This document shows positions 1 to 8,288 of a DNA stretch of 22,370 nucleotides, piece after piece; position 1 is the first letter of the stretch, and every line of letters begins with the position of its first letter. The position numbers were made by a program, and so were the translations under genes. Below the pieces are notes generated by a model, which saw only the letters and a list, made by a program, of their open reading frames with translations, made no database searches and was not told the origin of the DNA. Source of the stretch: Pseudomonadota bacterium (GTDB taxonomy: Bacteria; Pseudomonadota; Alphaproteobacteria; Micropepsales; Micropepsaceae); NCBI GenBank assembly GCA_021808875.1, contig JAKBAU010000018.1:1-22370 (forward strand), in the 5' to 3' direction.

Positions 1-912
1 TTCCGTGCCGAAGCAATACCGTTCGATTATGCGGACCTTGAGGATATCGCCACTTTGGCCGGGGCATTGCGCAAACAGGATGTCGGGCCGCGCAGCCCGC
101 TTTGTGCCACGGAGCTGCCGGGTGGTGAGCGGCTGCAAATCTGCATGCCACCCGCCGTGCCCCAGGGCACGCTCAGCATCACCATCCGCAAGCCTGGGGT
201 TTCGGTGGCGCCGCTCGACTCGCTGGTGAGCCGCTACCGAGTGACGGGCTGGAATCTCTGGGCCGGCCGTAAGCAAGCGGCGCAGCATGATTATGCCGCT
301 TTGCTCGCTTTGTACGATGAAGGGGATATCCAAAAGTTCCTGGAACGCGCGGTGCGGGCGCGGCTGACTATTCTGCTTTGTGGCGCCACCGGCTCAGGCA
401 AGACGACCATGAGCAAGACCCTGATCAGCGCCATCCCGGCCCATGAGCGCCTGATCACCATCGAGGATACGCTGGAGCTGGTGATCCCGCAGCCCAACCA
501 TGTCAGGCTGCTTTATGCCAAGGATAATATCGGCTCGGCGCGGGTGACGCCGGAGATGCTGCTGCAGGCCAGCCTGCGCATGAAGCCGGACCGGATATTG
601 TTGCAGGAACTGCGCGATGACGCGGCCTGGACCTATATCAATGAGATCGTATCCGGTCATCCCGGCTCGATCACCACCATCCATGGCCGTAACCCCGAAC
701 AGGCATTCCGGCGGCTGTTCGCGCTGGTGAAGGGCAGCCCGCAAGGCGGGCGTTGGGATGACAGAACGCTGATGGAATTTTTGTCCGCCGCCGTCGATCT
801 GATCATCCCGTTCCACAATGAGGGGGCGGTTTATGAGATCGGCGAGGTCTGGTTCGCCGCCGATGCCGCCCGTCGTGGTGAGACAGCAGTGCATTTGCTG
901 CGGGCGGCTTGA
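1..912 (+). CDS. virB11: VirB11-type type IV secretion ATPase, 5' end missing
   Basis: This is the cytoplasmic hexameric traffic ATPase of a type IV secretion system, which powers pilus assembly and DNA transfer with VirB4 and VirD4. The reading frame is open from the first base, so the start lies outside the window; 303 residues are present. The Walker A motif GATGSGKTT is encoded at about 382-408, followed by the Asp box ITIEDTLEL (about 454-480), the Walker B region RILLQELRD (about 592-618) and the His box GHPGSITTIHG (about 655-687). These match the VirB11/TrbB family in order and spacing. A TTG at 55 could initiate, but the upstream codons look like normal VirB11 N-terminal sequence, so a true start further left is preferred. 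Three bases separate it from the coupling-protein gene. Confidence 0.93.
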   Translation, partial: FRAEAIPFDYADLEDIATLAGALRKQDVGPRSPLCATELPGGERLQICMPPAVPQGTLSITIRKPGVSVAPLDSLVSRYRVTGWNLWAGRKQAAQHDYAALLALYDEGDIQKFLERAVRARLTILLCGATGSGKTTMSKTLISAIPAHERLITIEDTLELVIPQPNHVRLLYAKDNIGSARVTPEMLLQASLRMKPDRILLQELRDDAAWTYINEIVSGHPGSITTIHGRNPEQAFRRLFALVKGSPQGGRWDDRTLMEFLSAAVDLIIPFHNEGAVYEIGEVWFAADAARRGETAVHLLRAA

Positions 913-915
913 GCC

Positions 916-2781
916 ATGAGCATCACCCTCTCCGACCAAGCGGGGCAGCTCATCGTCAAAGCCGGTTTTGGTATTATCCTGGCGTTGATCGCCTGGACGG
1001 TGGTGGCGTCGTTTGTGTTTCTGTTCGGGACCGGGCTGCTGCACGCATTTGCCCACCCTTTCTGGCAATGGTGGCTCTATGCGCTGAATTTCGACGGCAA
1101 CCCGCGTGTCGCGCTCTGGCTCAAAATTGGCGCCGGGGTGGGCGTTATGCCGCCGGGGTTGATGATCGCGGCGCTGATCTATCGCGGCCAACGCGTGGTG
1201 GGGCCAAAGCTCCGGCGGCCGCTTTTTGGCGGGATCGTCAAATCTCCTCTGGCGGTGACGGATAATCACGGCCGTGCCGCCTGGATGAGCATGGGGGCGG
1301 CGCGGGAGCGGTTTCCGGGGCCAAATCCGGCTTTTGGCGGCATCGTCGTGGGCGAGGCTTATCGGGTCGATCAGGACAAGGCGGCGGCACGGCGCTTCGA
1401 CCCGGAGGACGCCAAAAGTTGGGGGCAGGGCGGGCAGGCGCCGCTGCTGATTGACCCGTGCCGGGAGGGGCCAACGCACTCTCTGATGATCATCGGGAGC
1501 GGCGGCTTTAAGACCACCACGGCCGTCTCCAGCCTGCTGCATTGGACGGGTGCTGCGGTCATTCTCGACCCTGCTGGCGAACTGGCGCCGATGCTGCGGG
1601 AGGCGCGCAAGGCGATGGGGCACAAGGTGCATGAACTCGATCCGCGCGCGGGGACTGGGTTCAATGTGCTGGACTGGATCGACACCACCTCACCACTGGC
1701 GGCAACGAATATCGATTCCGTGGTGGCCTGGGTCTGCGGGGATCACAAGCCGGCAGCCAAGAAGGATGATTTTTTCGATAGCATGGCGCGCAATGTGGTG
1801 CGCTGCTTCCTGGCGCATATTTTGTTCGACGAGGCTGCACCCGAAAAACTCAAAACCTTGCGGGCGGTCCGTCAGGCAATCGCCATGCCGGTCAAGGAGG
1901 TCCGGGCCGTGTTGCGCGGGATATTTGAGACGAGCCCCAGCCTCTATGCGCGCCAGCTGGCCGGGCCGGTTTGCGGGCTGGTCGAGGAGACATTCAGCGG
2001 CGTAATCGGCAGTGCGGCCGAGTTGACCACTTGGCTCGCCAACCCTGCCTTCGCCAATTTGGTCTCTGGCAACAGTTTTAAGACCTCTGACCTGTTGGCG
2101 GGCAAGGCAACCGTCTTTCTCAAAATGCCGTTGAAGGCGCTGGAGACAGAGCCTGGCATATCGCGCACTATCATCGGCGCGTTGCTCAATGCCGTGTACG
2201 AGGCCGATGGGGCGATGCAGGGGCGGGTGCTGTTCCTGCTCGATGAGGCAGCCCGGCTTGGTTATATGAAAATCCTAGAGACCGCGCGTGATGCCGGGCG
2301 CAAATACGGCATCACCATGCAGTTGCTCTATCAATCGAGCGGGCAGATCGTCGAACAATGGGGCGAGCAGGGCAAGCGGTCTTGGTATGACGGTGTGTCT
2401 TATCGCTGCTATGCGGCGGTACAGGATCTGGATACCGCCACCGAGTTGGAAAATTCGTTTGGCACCTTCGGTGTCATGGCAAGCTCCGAGGGCATGAATA
2501 CCGGTAAATCCGGCAAAGCGATGCAATCTTCTTCGCTCTCACGCGGTTCGAATATTTCCTATCATGAAATCGGGCGGCCGCTGATCCGCAAGGCGGAGCT
2601 GATGCATGATGTACGCGATGACGAGATGTTCGTGCTGGCGCGCGGCATGGCGCCGCTGCGCTGCGGACGGGCGATTTATTTTAGGCGTCCCGAGATGCGC
2701 GCGCGTGTGGCGGAAAACCGCTTCCACAAGCCGGCACATCAGACCGGCGCCAAGCAGCAATCAAACCGGGAAGGAGCATAA
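916..2781 (+). CDS. virD4: VirD4/TraG-type conjugative coupling protein
   Basis: This 621-residue inner-membrane ATPase links the relaxosome to the secretion channel and pumps the relaxase-DNA complex into it. Two hydrophobic segments (about residues 13-41 and 65-89) anchor it. A Walker A motif GSGGFKTT lies at 194-201, and a Walker B strand ending LLDEAARLG has Asp443 and Glu444. The motif spellings and the late Walker B position are typical of VirD4/TraG proteins. The ATG follows the VirB11 stop by 3 nt, and the stop at 2779-2781 overlaps the ribosome-binding region of the next gene, so the genes are probably co-transcribed. VirD4 beside VirB11, then a MobF relaxase, is a common alphaproteobacterial arrangement. 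Confidence 0.94.
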   Translation: MSITLSDQAGQLIVKAGFGIILALIAWTVVASFVFLFGTGLLHAFAHPFWQWWLYALNFDGNPRVALWLKIGAGVGVMPPGLMIAALIYRGQRVVGPKLRRPLFGGIVKSPLAVTDNHGRAAWMSMGAARERFPGPNPAFGGIVVGEAYRVDQDKAAARRFDPEDAKSWGQGGQAPLLIDPCREGPTHSLMIIGSGGFKTTTAVSSLLHWTGAAVILDPAGELAPMLREARKAMGHKVHELDPRAGTGFNVLDWIDTTSPLAATNIDSVVAWVCGDHKPAAKKDDFFDSMARNVVRCFLAHILFDEAAPEKLKTLRAVRQAIAMPVKEVRAVLRGIFETSPSLYARQLAGPVCGLVEETFSGVIGSAAELTTWLANPAFANLVSGNSFKTSDLLAGKATVFLKMPLKALETEPGISRTIIGALLNAVYEADGAMQGRVLFLLDEAARLGYMKILETARDAGRKYGITMQLLYQSSGQIVEQWGEQGKRSWYDGVSYRCYAAVQDLDTATELENSFGTFGVMASSEGMNTGKSGKAMQSSSLSRGSNISYHEIGRPLIRKAELMHDVRDDEMFVLARGMAPLRCGRAIYFRRPEMRARVAENRFHKPAHQTGAKQQSNREGA

Positions 2782-2785
2782 CCCA

Positions 2786-3010
2786 ATGTCTGAAATCGAT
2801 GCCGATCTCGACCGCGCCGCCGCCGCGTACTGGCTGTCCGTGGCCAGTAAATCCACGCCGGAGAAGAATGCGGCCCTCTCCCGGGCAGCGAGCCTGTTGC
2901 GCGATGCGCGGGCAGAGGCGCGTATCCCTGACAGCGCGCGTCAGCCAACGCTCAATGATCTGGATGCACCGCCTTTGGACGTGACGCACCGGCGGCGGTT
3001 GACGCCATGA
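2786..3010 (+). CDS. Small hypothetical protein between coupling protein and relaxase genes
   Basis: A 74-residue soluble protein starting MSEIDADLDRAAAAYWLSVA. It has an AAGGAG ribosome-binding site at 2771-2776, 9 nt before the ATG; this site decides the start, because the same frame stays open further upstream inside virD4. The first half is Ala-rich and probably helical, and the C-terminus is basic (HRRRLTP). I do not recognise a family. Its stop overlaps the ATG of the next short ORF (ATGA), so it is part of the transfer operon. Small accessory proteins of relaxosomes often sit in this position, but no DNA-binding motif is evident and the role is unknown. Confidence 0.7.
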   Translation: MSEIDADLDRAAAAYWLSVASKSTPEKNAALSRAASLLRDARAEARIPDSARQPTLNDLDAPPLDVTHRRRLTP

Positions 3011-3063
3011 CAATCCCCGGAGGTTCCAAGCAGGGGTACTCCGGCATTCCCCCGTTCCCGTGA
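3007..3063 (+). CDS. 18-codon ORF coupled to both neighbours
   Basis: An 18-residue frame (MTIPGGSKQGYSGIPPFP) begins with an ATG overlapping the upstream stop (ATGA at 3007-3010) and ends with a TGA overlapping the next ATG (TGATG at 3061-3065). It exactly fills the space between two genes with coupling-type overlaps on both sides. Its coding region holds an inverted repeat. It could be a translational-coupling peptide that carries ribosomes across the gap, or a chance frame; it has no recognisable family. Confidence 0.35.
   Translation: MTIPGGSKQGYSGIPPFP
3017..3044 (+). repeat. Inverted repeat / possible RNA hairpin in the transfer operon
   Basis: CCGGAG at 3017-3022 and CTCCGG at 3039-3044 are perfect 6-bp inverted arms around a 16-nt loop. 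A competing pairing is possible between CCCC (3015-3018) and GGGG (3033-3036). No T-run follows, so it is not a simple intrinsic terminator. It may shape translation between the flanking small genes, or be part of a relaxosome binding region; no nic-site sequence was recognised. Confidence 0.35.
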
Positions 3064-3470
3064 TGGAACGCCAGGGCGACAAGGCAGAGCGTCGAGGAGG
3101 GCAGCCATCGTCGCCTTTATCCCTGGAGGCGATTGCCGCGCGGCTAGCTGCATTGGATGCCGGGCAGGCGGCGATGAATGGCGCGCTGGGGCTGATGCTG
3201 GATACGCTGCACTTGCAGACCACGCTGCTGCGCAAGCTCAGCGAGTTCGCCGCCGAGGAGGCCGCACCGTCGCCGCTGCTCTCGACTCTGCAGGGCCTCA
3301 CCGCCGCGATCATGGAGCTGGATGCCTCGGTTGGCGATGTGGAGCGTAAATTCGACGGGCTCACGCAAATACTGAGCGTGGCGTTTGGTGGACAGCACGC
3401 TGAAACGCCCTCCGATCAGACCGGAGCGGCATGGTCGCAGGATCCGATTATGGGTGATGAGGACGGCTGA
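3063..3470 (+). CDS. Hypothetical helical protein directly upstream of the relaxase
   Basis: A 135-residue protein starting MERQGDKAERRGG. The ATG at 3063 overlaps the preceding TGA; a GTG three bases upstream is the alternative start. The N-terminus is basic. Residues about 20-105 are rich in Ala, Leu, Glu and Thr, with a pattern suggesting long amphipathic helices or coiled coil; the tail is acidic (ending MGDEDG). The relaxase ATG follows its stop with no gap. No family is recognised. Position next to the relaxase and the helical character suggest a relaxosome accessory or mobilisation protein, by context only. Confidence 0.7.
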   Translation: MERQGDKAERRGGQPSSPLSLEAIAARLAALDAGQAAMNGALGLMLDTLHLQTTLLRKLSEFAAEEAAPSPLLSTLQGLTAAIMELDASVGDVERKFDGLTQILSVAFGGQHAETPSDQTGAAWSQDPIMGDEDG

Positions 3471-6400
3471 ATGCTGACCTATCGCACCGGAGCAGCAGGG
3501 GCACCGGGTGCCGCGCGGTTCATGAGCGAGCATTTATTGCAGCAGACCTTGTCCCCGGAAATGGCGGCGATGGCGGAATATTACGAGCAGGGCGTGACGC
3601 CGCCGACGCTCGCCGATGCTGCCGCCTCGCGTTATGGCCGGTTCATCGTAAGTGGCGCGCCCTTGGCGGCGGAGACATTGGATGGGCTGGTGCAAGCGGA
3701 AGTGGCCCGTCTCGCCGAGAGCGGCCTGTCTCGCGGCCCAGGCCTGGAACAAGGTGGGGATGAGTTGATCTTGCACGCGGTCGCGGCCTTCGCGGCGGCG
3801 GGACTGACGGGCCGGGACGAGGCGCTAGCCTGTCTGGTGCGTTTGTCTGGAACCGGTTCTGGTTTTGGCGTCAGCAGTGGTCATCAAGGTGGTGTGGATA
3901 GCGCGAGTGCCGCTGTGATCGAAGGCATAGCACAGCGCCTGGACGCCGCGATGGCCGCGGCTGCCAGCACGGCTGATCGCAGCAGCGCCACGGCAACGCC
4001 AAGGCGGGACATGAACCCGCTGCTGGCGCGGCGGCTGGGGATTGAGCCGCGTCGTGGGCTGAAGCCCGACGAGGTGGCGTGTTTACTTAACGGCCAACGG
4101 GCCGATGGCGGCGCCATCGAGGGGAAGGTGCGGCGCGCTTCGAGCCTGCCACTGGCGCAAATATTTGGGCTGGACGCAGCACAGGTGCCGACGCGGGCGC
4201 AATTGGAGCATATGTTGGTGGGCCAGAAAGTGGATGGCGAGGCATTGTCCGCCGAGGAAGCCGAACGCGCGCTGCGGCGTTTGCTCTCGGGCCTGGGCGT
4301 CAAGGACAAAACCCCTTCCCCCGAACAGCGGGCGCATATTCTGGCCGGGCGAGATGCCGAGGGACGGGAGGTGAGTGCGCGCCAGTATCGAACCTTGCTT
4401 GAAGCTGCCAAGATGCGGATTGGCTATATCGATCTGACCTTCTCCGCGCCCAAATCCCTCTCCATCGCCTGGGCCTTTGCGCCCACCAAAGCCGAACAGG
4501 CGATGCTGCATCAGGCGCATCGGGACGCGATTGACAATGTCATGGCGGTCATCGAGCACGAAATCGGCCGAGCCTCAATCGGCGATGCGGCCAAGCGGGG
4601 CTACGAAGCTGGTTCCATTGGCTGGGTGTCGTTCGACCATTACGCGGCGCGGCCGACGATTGAGATCGTGCGGGTGGATGAGCATGGGGAGCCGGTGACG
4701 GAATTGCACACGCTCACCGGAACGCAGGGCCGGGCGCCGGGTGACATGCAGATGCACACCCATGTCGCGCTGTTCAACATCGTAGAGACGCCGAGCGGGC
4801 GGGTGGGCAGCATCAACCTCGCCTTGCTTGAAGGGCGGATCCATGAATGGGGCGCGCTGTATCAGGCCTATCTCGCCGATCATCTGCGCGCCCATGGCGT
4901 GGCCGTGGAGCTCGATGCCCGCACCGAAATGGCCAAGCTCTCCGCCGTGCCGGAAAGCATCGTGGCACAGTTCAGCAAGCGAACCGTAAGTGGCACTGAG
5001 GCGGCGCGGGACTATGCGCGGGCGCAGGGGCTTGAGTGGGACAATCTGGCCCCCGCCCGGAAAATTGCCCTGCTCAAATCCGGGGTGCAGAATCCGCGTG
5101 AGGCCAAGAGCGATGACGTGAGCGATCTTGCCGCCTGGCGGGCAATGGCGGCAAGGCTGGGCTACCGGCATCGCAGCGTGTTGCGCCCCAGTGAAATCGC
5201 CCCCTTGCCCAGCCGAGAGCAGCGGCTGGAGACGGCCTTCCAGGCGGCTCTGCCGTTGCTGAGCAAGCAGTTTGACCGGCGGGCGGTGATCGACGGCGCG
5301 GATGCCAGGATTGCCGCCGCCAAAGGGCTGATCGCAGCAGGGATTGGCGAGGCCAATGACGTGGATGCTCTGACCCAAGCCTTCCGGGAGAGGGGCGTGC
5401 AGCGTCAGGGTGAGGATGCCGCGTTGATCTGGGGCCGGGTGCCAGGACGGCAGGGGAGGGACCGTGTGGCGATCACCACCACGCTGGAGCTGCGAGAGGA
5501 ACAGCGGCTTATTGAAACGGCAAGGGCTGGAGCGCGGGATCGTAGTGCCGCCCTCACACGCAAAGCCATCGCGGCGGCGGTAGCCGCGTTCCCGGAGGTC
5601 GATTTTACCAGCGCGCATGGCAGGGCGCAGCGGCGGATTATTGATCAATTGGGCGCTGGCGGACGGATTGGCCTAGCCATCGGCGTGGCGGGGTCCGGCA
5701 AGAGCACGTTGCTGAAGCCCTTGGTGAGGGCTTGGCAGGAGGATGGTAGGGCGGTGCATGGCATTGCCCTGGCGTGGCGGCAGTCGGATGATCTGGCCGA
5801 GGCGGGGATTGCCGCCGCGAGTACGCGAGCCGTCGCGGCGTTCCTGCGGGGGGTGGAGCGGGGCACGATCCGGCTCGATCGCCAATCGGTCGTGGTTGTC
5901 GATGAGGTGGGACTGCTTGGTACGCGCCAGTTGAACGCGATCATGGCGGCGCAGGCGGCGCACAAATTCCAACTGGTGATGATTGGTGACCCCAAGCAGA
6001 TGCAGGCGGTGGAGGCCGGGCCGGTGATCGAACTGCTGCGCCGGGCATTGGGGGCCGACAAGGTGCCGGAATTGGGCTCCTCTGTGCGGCAGAAAGCGGA
6101 GCAAGAACGTGAGACCGTGCTGATGCTGCGCAATGGCCAGACGGAAGAGGCGATACGCCGCAAAGATGAAAACGGCACCCTCAAAATTGTGCCGGGTGGG
6201 TATGAGGAGGCGGTGCAATACATTGCCCGGCTTTGGCGTCAGCGGGTTGAGGCAAATAATGATCGGCAGGACTTCAGTATCGCGGTGAGCGCGCCGAGTA
6301 ACGCCGAGGCGCATGACATTAGCCTGTCCATCCGCCAACAGCGCCGGGATAGGGGAGAGATCGGGGCGGATGTGATGACACTCAGGGCCACCGATGGCAC

Positions 6401-7295
6401 GGGGGAGCGGGACTATGAATTGGCGCTGGCCGTGGGTGATCGGATTAGACTGTTCCGACGCACGAATGCCAGGTTCATGGAGACCGGCACGGTGGGGAAT
6501 ATCGGGCGCAACGGCACGGTGCTGGAGATCGCCGCCATTGATGAGGGTGGGCTGGCCTTGAAGACCATAACAGGCCGGGAAGGTCTGGTGACGTGGGAGA
6601 GCTTGCGGGGTGAGCCAAATGGCAGGGTTCAGTTGGCCTATGGCGATGCGTTGACCACCAATACCGCGCAAGGGAGCACGGTTACCGAGCATATTCATGC
6701 GATGCCGGCTGGCACAAAGCTTGTCTCGGCGTTTGGGGCTTATACGTCAGGCAGCCGGCACCGGGAGCAGAGCTTTATCGTGACGTCGGAAGGGGCGGAG
6801 CGCGTCGAGATCATCGCCCGGCGGGCTTTGGGTGATCGGCGTGAGATTGGGCGCGGTGATGTGTTGAACAACATTGTGCGAAATTTTGCGCAAGCGCCGG
6901 AGAAGCAAGCGGCGCTGGCGCTGATGGAGCGTGCTGCCGGGCTGCGGCGCGGGGCGGTTCAGGCGGTGCAGAAAGTGCACCAAGTGGCGGAAGCGCGCGG
7001 GAGCGGCCTGGCGCGGCCGTCAGTGCTGCGGGAACGGATGTTGAGCCGCCGAATAGCGCAGGCATTTGAAAAGCAGCTGCCTGGTTTGGCGGCACAACTC
7101 CGGCGTCACGGTGAGGTGCTGGGGCGGGTGGCCCGTATCGGTGCAGATGTGGCGGAAATGCTTGCCAGCCTTGCTCGCCGCCAGGCGGCAAGCCGCCAGA
7201 GTGATGTAGAATTCTGGCGTGAGATTGGCCAGCGGGCTGAGCGATTACCCGGCGGGGAGAAGCAACCTCGGCAATCGCGGCGGCGTGGGCGGTGA
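3471..7295 (+). CDS. traA: MobF (TrwC/TraI-type) conjugative relaxase-helicase
   Basis: This 1274-residue protein would nick oriT, attach covalently to the transferred strand and unwind DNA. The relaxase N-terminus begins MLTYRTGAAGAPGAA and carries a paired Tyr37-Tyr38 as candidate nucleophiles. The metal-binding His cluster is QMHTHVALFN (His429, His431), probably with His413. The helicase half has Walker A GVAGSGKST (738-746), Walker B VVVVDEVGLLG (Asp811, Glu812) and IGDPKQMQAVEAG (838-850, a superfamily 1 motif III). The C-terminal 200 residues are basic and helical. The His cluster sits around residue 430, much later than the roughly 150-160 seen in TrwC; the extra length contains three similar segments spaced 42-43 residues apart. 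The gene starts immediately after the preceding stop. The symbol traA follows usage for such alphaproteobacterial relaxases and is less certain than the family. Confidence 0.92.
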   Translation: MLTYRTGAAGAPGAARFMSEHLLQQTLSPEMAAMAEYYEQGVTPPTLADAAASRYGRFIVSGAPLAAETLDGLVQAEVARLAESGLSRGPGLEQGGDELILHAVAAFAAAGLTGRDEALACLVRLSGTGSGFGVSSGHQGGVDSASAAVIEGIAQRLDAAMAAAASTADRSSATATPRRDMNPLLARRLGIEPRRGLKPDEVACLLNGQRADGGAIEGKVRRASSLPLAQIFGLDAAQVPTRAQLEHMLVGQKVDGEALSAEEAERALRRLLSGLGVKDKTPSPEQRAHILAGRDAEGREVSARQYRTLLEAAKMRIGYIDLTFSAPKSLSIAWAFAPTKAEQAMLHQAHRDAIDNVMAVIEHEIGRASIGDAAKRGYEAGSIGWVSFDHYAARPTIEIVRVDEHGEPVTELHTLTGTQGRAPGDMQMHTHVALFNIVETPSGRVGSINLALLEGRIHEWGALYQAYLADHLRAHGVAVELDARTEMAKLSAVPESIVAQFSKRTVSGTEAARDYARAQGLEWDNLAPARKIALLKSGVQNPREAKSDDVSDLAAWRAMAARLGYRHRSVLRPSEIAPLPSREQRLETAFQAALPLLSKQFDRRAVIDGADARIAAAKGLIAAGIGEANDVDALTQAFRERGVQRQGEDAALIWGRVPGRQGRDRVAITTTLELREEQRLIETARAGARDRSAALTRKAIAAAVAAFPEVDFTSAHGRAQRRIIDQLGAGGRIGLAIGVAGSGKSTLLKPLVRAWQEDGRAVHGIALAWRQSDDLAEAGIAAASTRAVAAFLRGVERGTIRLDRQSVVVVDEVGLLGTRQLNAIMAAQAAHKFQLVMIGDPKQMQAVEAGPVIELLRRALGADKVPELGSSVRQKAEQERETVLMLRNGQTEEAIRRKDENGTLKIVPGGYEEAVQYIARLWRQRVEANNDRQDFSIAVSAPSNAEAHDISLSIRQQRRDRGEIGADVMTLRATDGTGERDYELALAVGDRIRLFRRTNARFMETGTVGNIGRNGTVLEIAAIDEGGLALKTITGREGLVTWESLRGEPNGRVQLAYGDALTTNTAQGSTVTEHIHAMPAGTKLVSAFGAYTSGSRHREQSFIVTSEGAERVEIIARRALGDRREIGRGDVLNNIVRNFAQAPEKQAALALMERAAGLRRGAVQAVQKVHQVAEARGSGLARPSVLRERMLSRRIAQAFEKQLPGLAAQLRRHGEVLGRVARIGADVAEMLASLARRQAASRQSDVEFWREIGQRAERLPGGEKQPRQSRRRGR

Positions 7296-7313
7296 TGGTA
7301 GTGCGAGTTCGTA

Positions 7314-7342
7314 TTGCATAATGCGCTACAATCAACTATATT
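7314..7342 (+). promoter_or_regulatory. Candidate promoter of the toxin-antitoxin pair
   Basis: TTGCAT (7314-7319) and TATATT (7337-7342) are separated by exactly 17 bp; the -10 matches TATAAT at five of six positions, the -35 at three of six. ATTG (7313-7316) and CAAT (7329-7332) form an outer inverted pair within the spacer, where an autorepressing antitoxin could bind. The expected transcription start falls on or next to the ATG at 7349. The site is predicted by eye only. Confidence 0.45.
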
Positions 7343-7348
7343 CCGCTC

Positions 7349-7663
7349 ATGACAAGAACCAGCGCCATGACCGCTTCGCCCAAGCGCAAAGACCATCCGC
7401 TCTCGATGCGGCTGCCGGAAGGCGATATCGCGATTATCGACCGTGCGGCGGATTTGCGCGGGCGCTCGCGCACGGATTTTGTGCGGGAAGCCGCGGTGCG
7501 GGCCGCCGAGGAGGTGCTGATGGAAAGCACGCTGGTGCGCATGAGCCCGGAAGGGTTTGAGGCGTTCGTTCAAGCCGTCTCCGCCCCCGCGGCACCCGTG
7601 CCGGAAATGGTCGCCTCTCTGCGCCGCAAGGCGCCGTGGGAAAAAGATACCACGAAGCGTTGA
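7349..7663 (+). CDS. tacA: DUF1778-family antitoxin (TacA type)
   Basis: This is the antitoxin of a TacAT-type pair: an N-terminal ribbon-helix-helix domain binds the operon promoter, and the C-terminal tail wraps the acetyltransferase toxin. It is 104 residues long. Residues about 12-50 (SMRLPEGDIAIIDRAADLRG and the RSRTDFVREAAVRAAEE stretch that follows) match the DUF1778 pattern of a beta strand, then two helices. A second ATG at 7367 would give 98 residues and also fits the family; neither start has a clear ribosome-binding site. The first start lies where transcription is predicted to begin, so the message could be leaderless. Its stop overlaps the toxin ATG (TGATG), which is typical for these pairs. 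Confidence 0.88.
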   Translation: MTRTSAMTASPKRKDHPLSMRLPEGDIAIIDRAADLRGRSRTDFVREAAVRAAEEVLMESTLVRMSPEGFEAFVQAVSAPAAPVPEMVASLRRKAPWEKDTTKR

Positions 7664-8214
7664 TGGCCGAGGTGTTGCTCTCGGCGCCGGAGCTTCTGCA
7701 TGCCGGGCATGACGTGTCCCAGTTCTCCTGCGGCAAGCCTTCGCTCGATCACTGGCTGAAGACGCGGGCGCTGGCCAATCAGCAAAAAGGTTTCTCCGTT
7801 GTCATGGTGGTCCATGTGGCGGGCCGGGTGGTGGGCTATTACGGCCTGGCGCCAACAGCCGTCGTGCCCGCCGCGCTGCCGCGCGCGATCCGCACCGGTC
7901 AGCCGCCGAACCCGATGCCGTGTATTCTGCTCGGCCAGCTTGCCACAGACACGGCCTGGGCGGGCCAGGGGGTTGGTGTTGGGTTGCTCAACCACGCACT
8001 TGCCCGCAGCGTGAATGGAGCCGCGCTGATCGGCGGGCGGGCGCTGATGGTCAATGCCATTGATGACGAGGCCGCCGCGTTCTGGCGCCGCCGGGGGTTT
8101 ATGCCGTCGAAGGACAATGCGCTCGTGCTGTTCCGGTCGATCGGCGATATCGCGGCTTCGCTGGAGGCAGCCAGAAAAGGCTTTGCGGCTCAGAGCGAAA
8201 ATCCCCCATTTTGA
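7663..8214 (+). CDS. tacT: GNAT acetyltransferase toxin (TacT type)
   Basis: TacT-family toxins use acetyl-CoA to acetylate the amino group of aminoacyl-tRNAs and block translation. This 183-residue protein has the family's opening signature FSCGKPSLDHWL (residues 21-32), the strand LLGQLATD (89-96), the acetyl-CoA pyrophosphate loop QGVGVG (102-107) and the late helix and strand EAAAFWRRRGF (136-146). Position 141 is Trp where related toxins usually have Tyr (FY...GF). The ATG at 7663 is chosen over a GTG at 7636 because it overlaps the antitoxin stop and gives the normal family N-terminus. As cargo on a mobile element it probably acts as a maintenance or stress module together with the upstream antitoxin. 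Confidence 0.9.
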   Translation: MAEVLLSAPELLHAGHDVSQFSCGKPSLDHWLKTRALANQQKGFSVVMVVHVAGRVVGYYGLAPTAVVPAALPRAIRTGQPPNPMPCILLGQLATDTAWAGQGVGVGLLNHALARSVNGAALIGGRALMVNAIDDEAAAFWRRRGFMPSKDNALVLFRSIGDIAASLEAARKGFAAQSENPPF

Positions 8215-8288
8215 GACGCTTTGGAACATCATGCGGCGGGTCAATTTCTAACGAAAACTTCGCCCGCATCCCCCTTGGAGTAATTCCT

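Noticed and set aside
394..1632. Long open frame on the minus strand (about 412 codons) opposite virB11 and virD4
   Set aside because: The + strand frames carry clear ATPase motifs across the whole interval; the antisense product has low-complexity Arg/His/Pro-rich sequence typical of GC-rich shadow frames.
3015..3044. oriT of the element in the hairpin region before the relaxase
   Set aside because: An inverted repeat exists, but it lies within a short coupled ORF and no MobF nic-like sequence was recognised; oriT is probably elsewhere.
4575..5648. Minus-strand open frame of about 357 codons opposite the relaxase
   Set aside because: It lies fully within the relaxase gene, shows no domain and has shadow-like composition.
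8231..8269. Imperfect hairpin after tacT (ATGCGG pairing with the CCGCAT region)
   Set aside because: The stem is short, needs a bulge and is not followed by a T-run, so it is not supported as a terminator.
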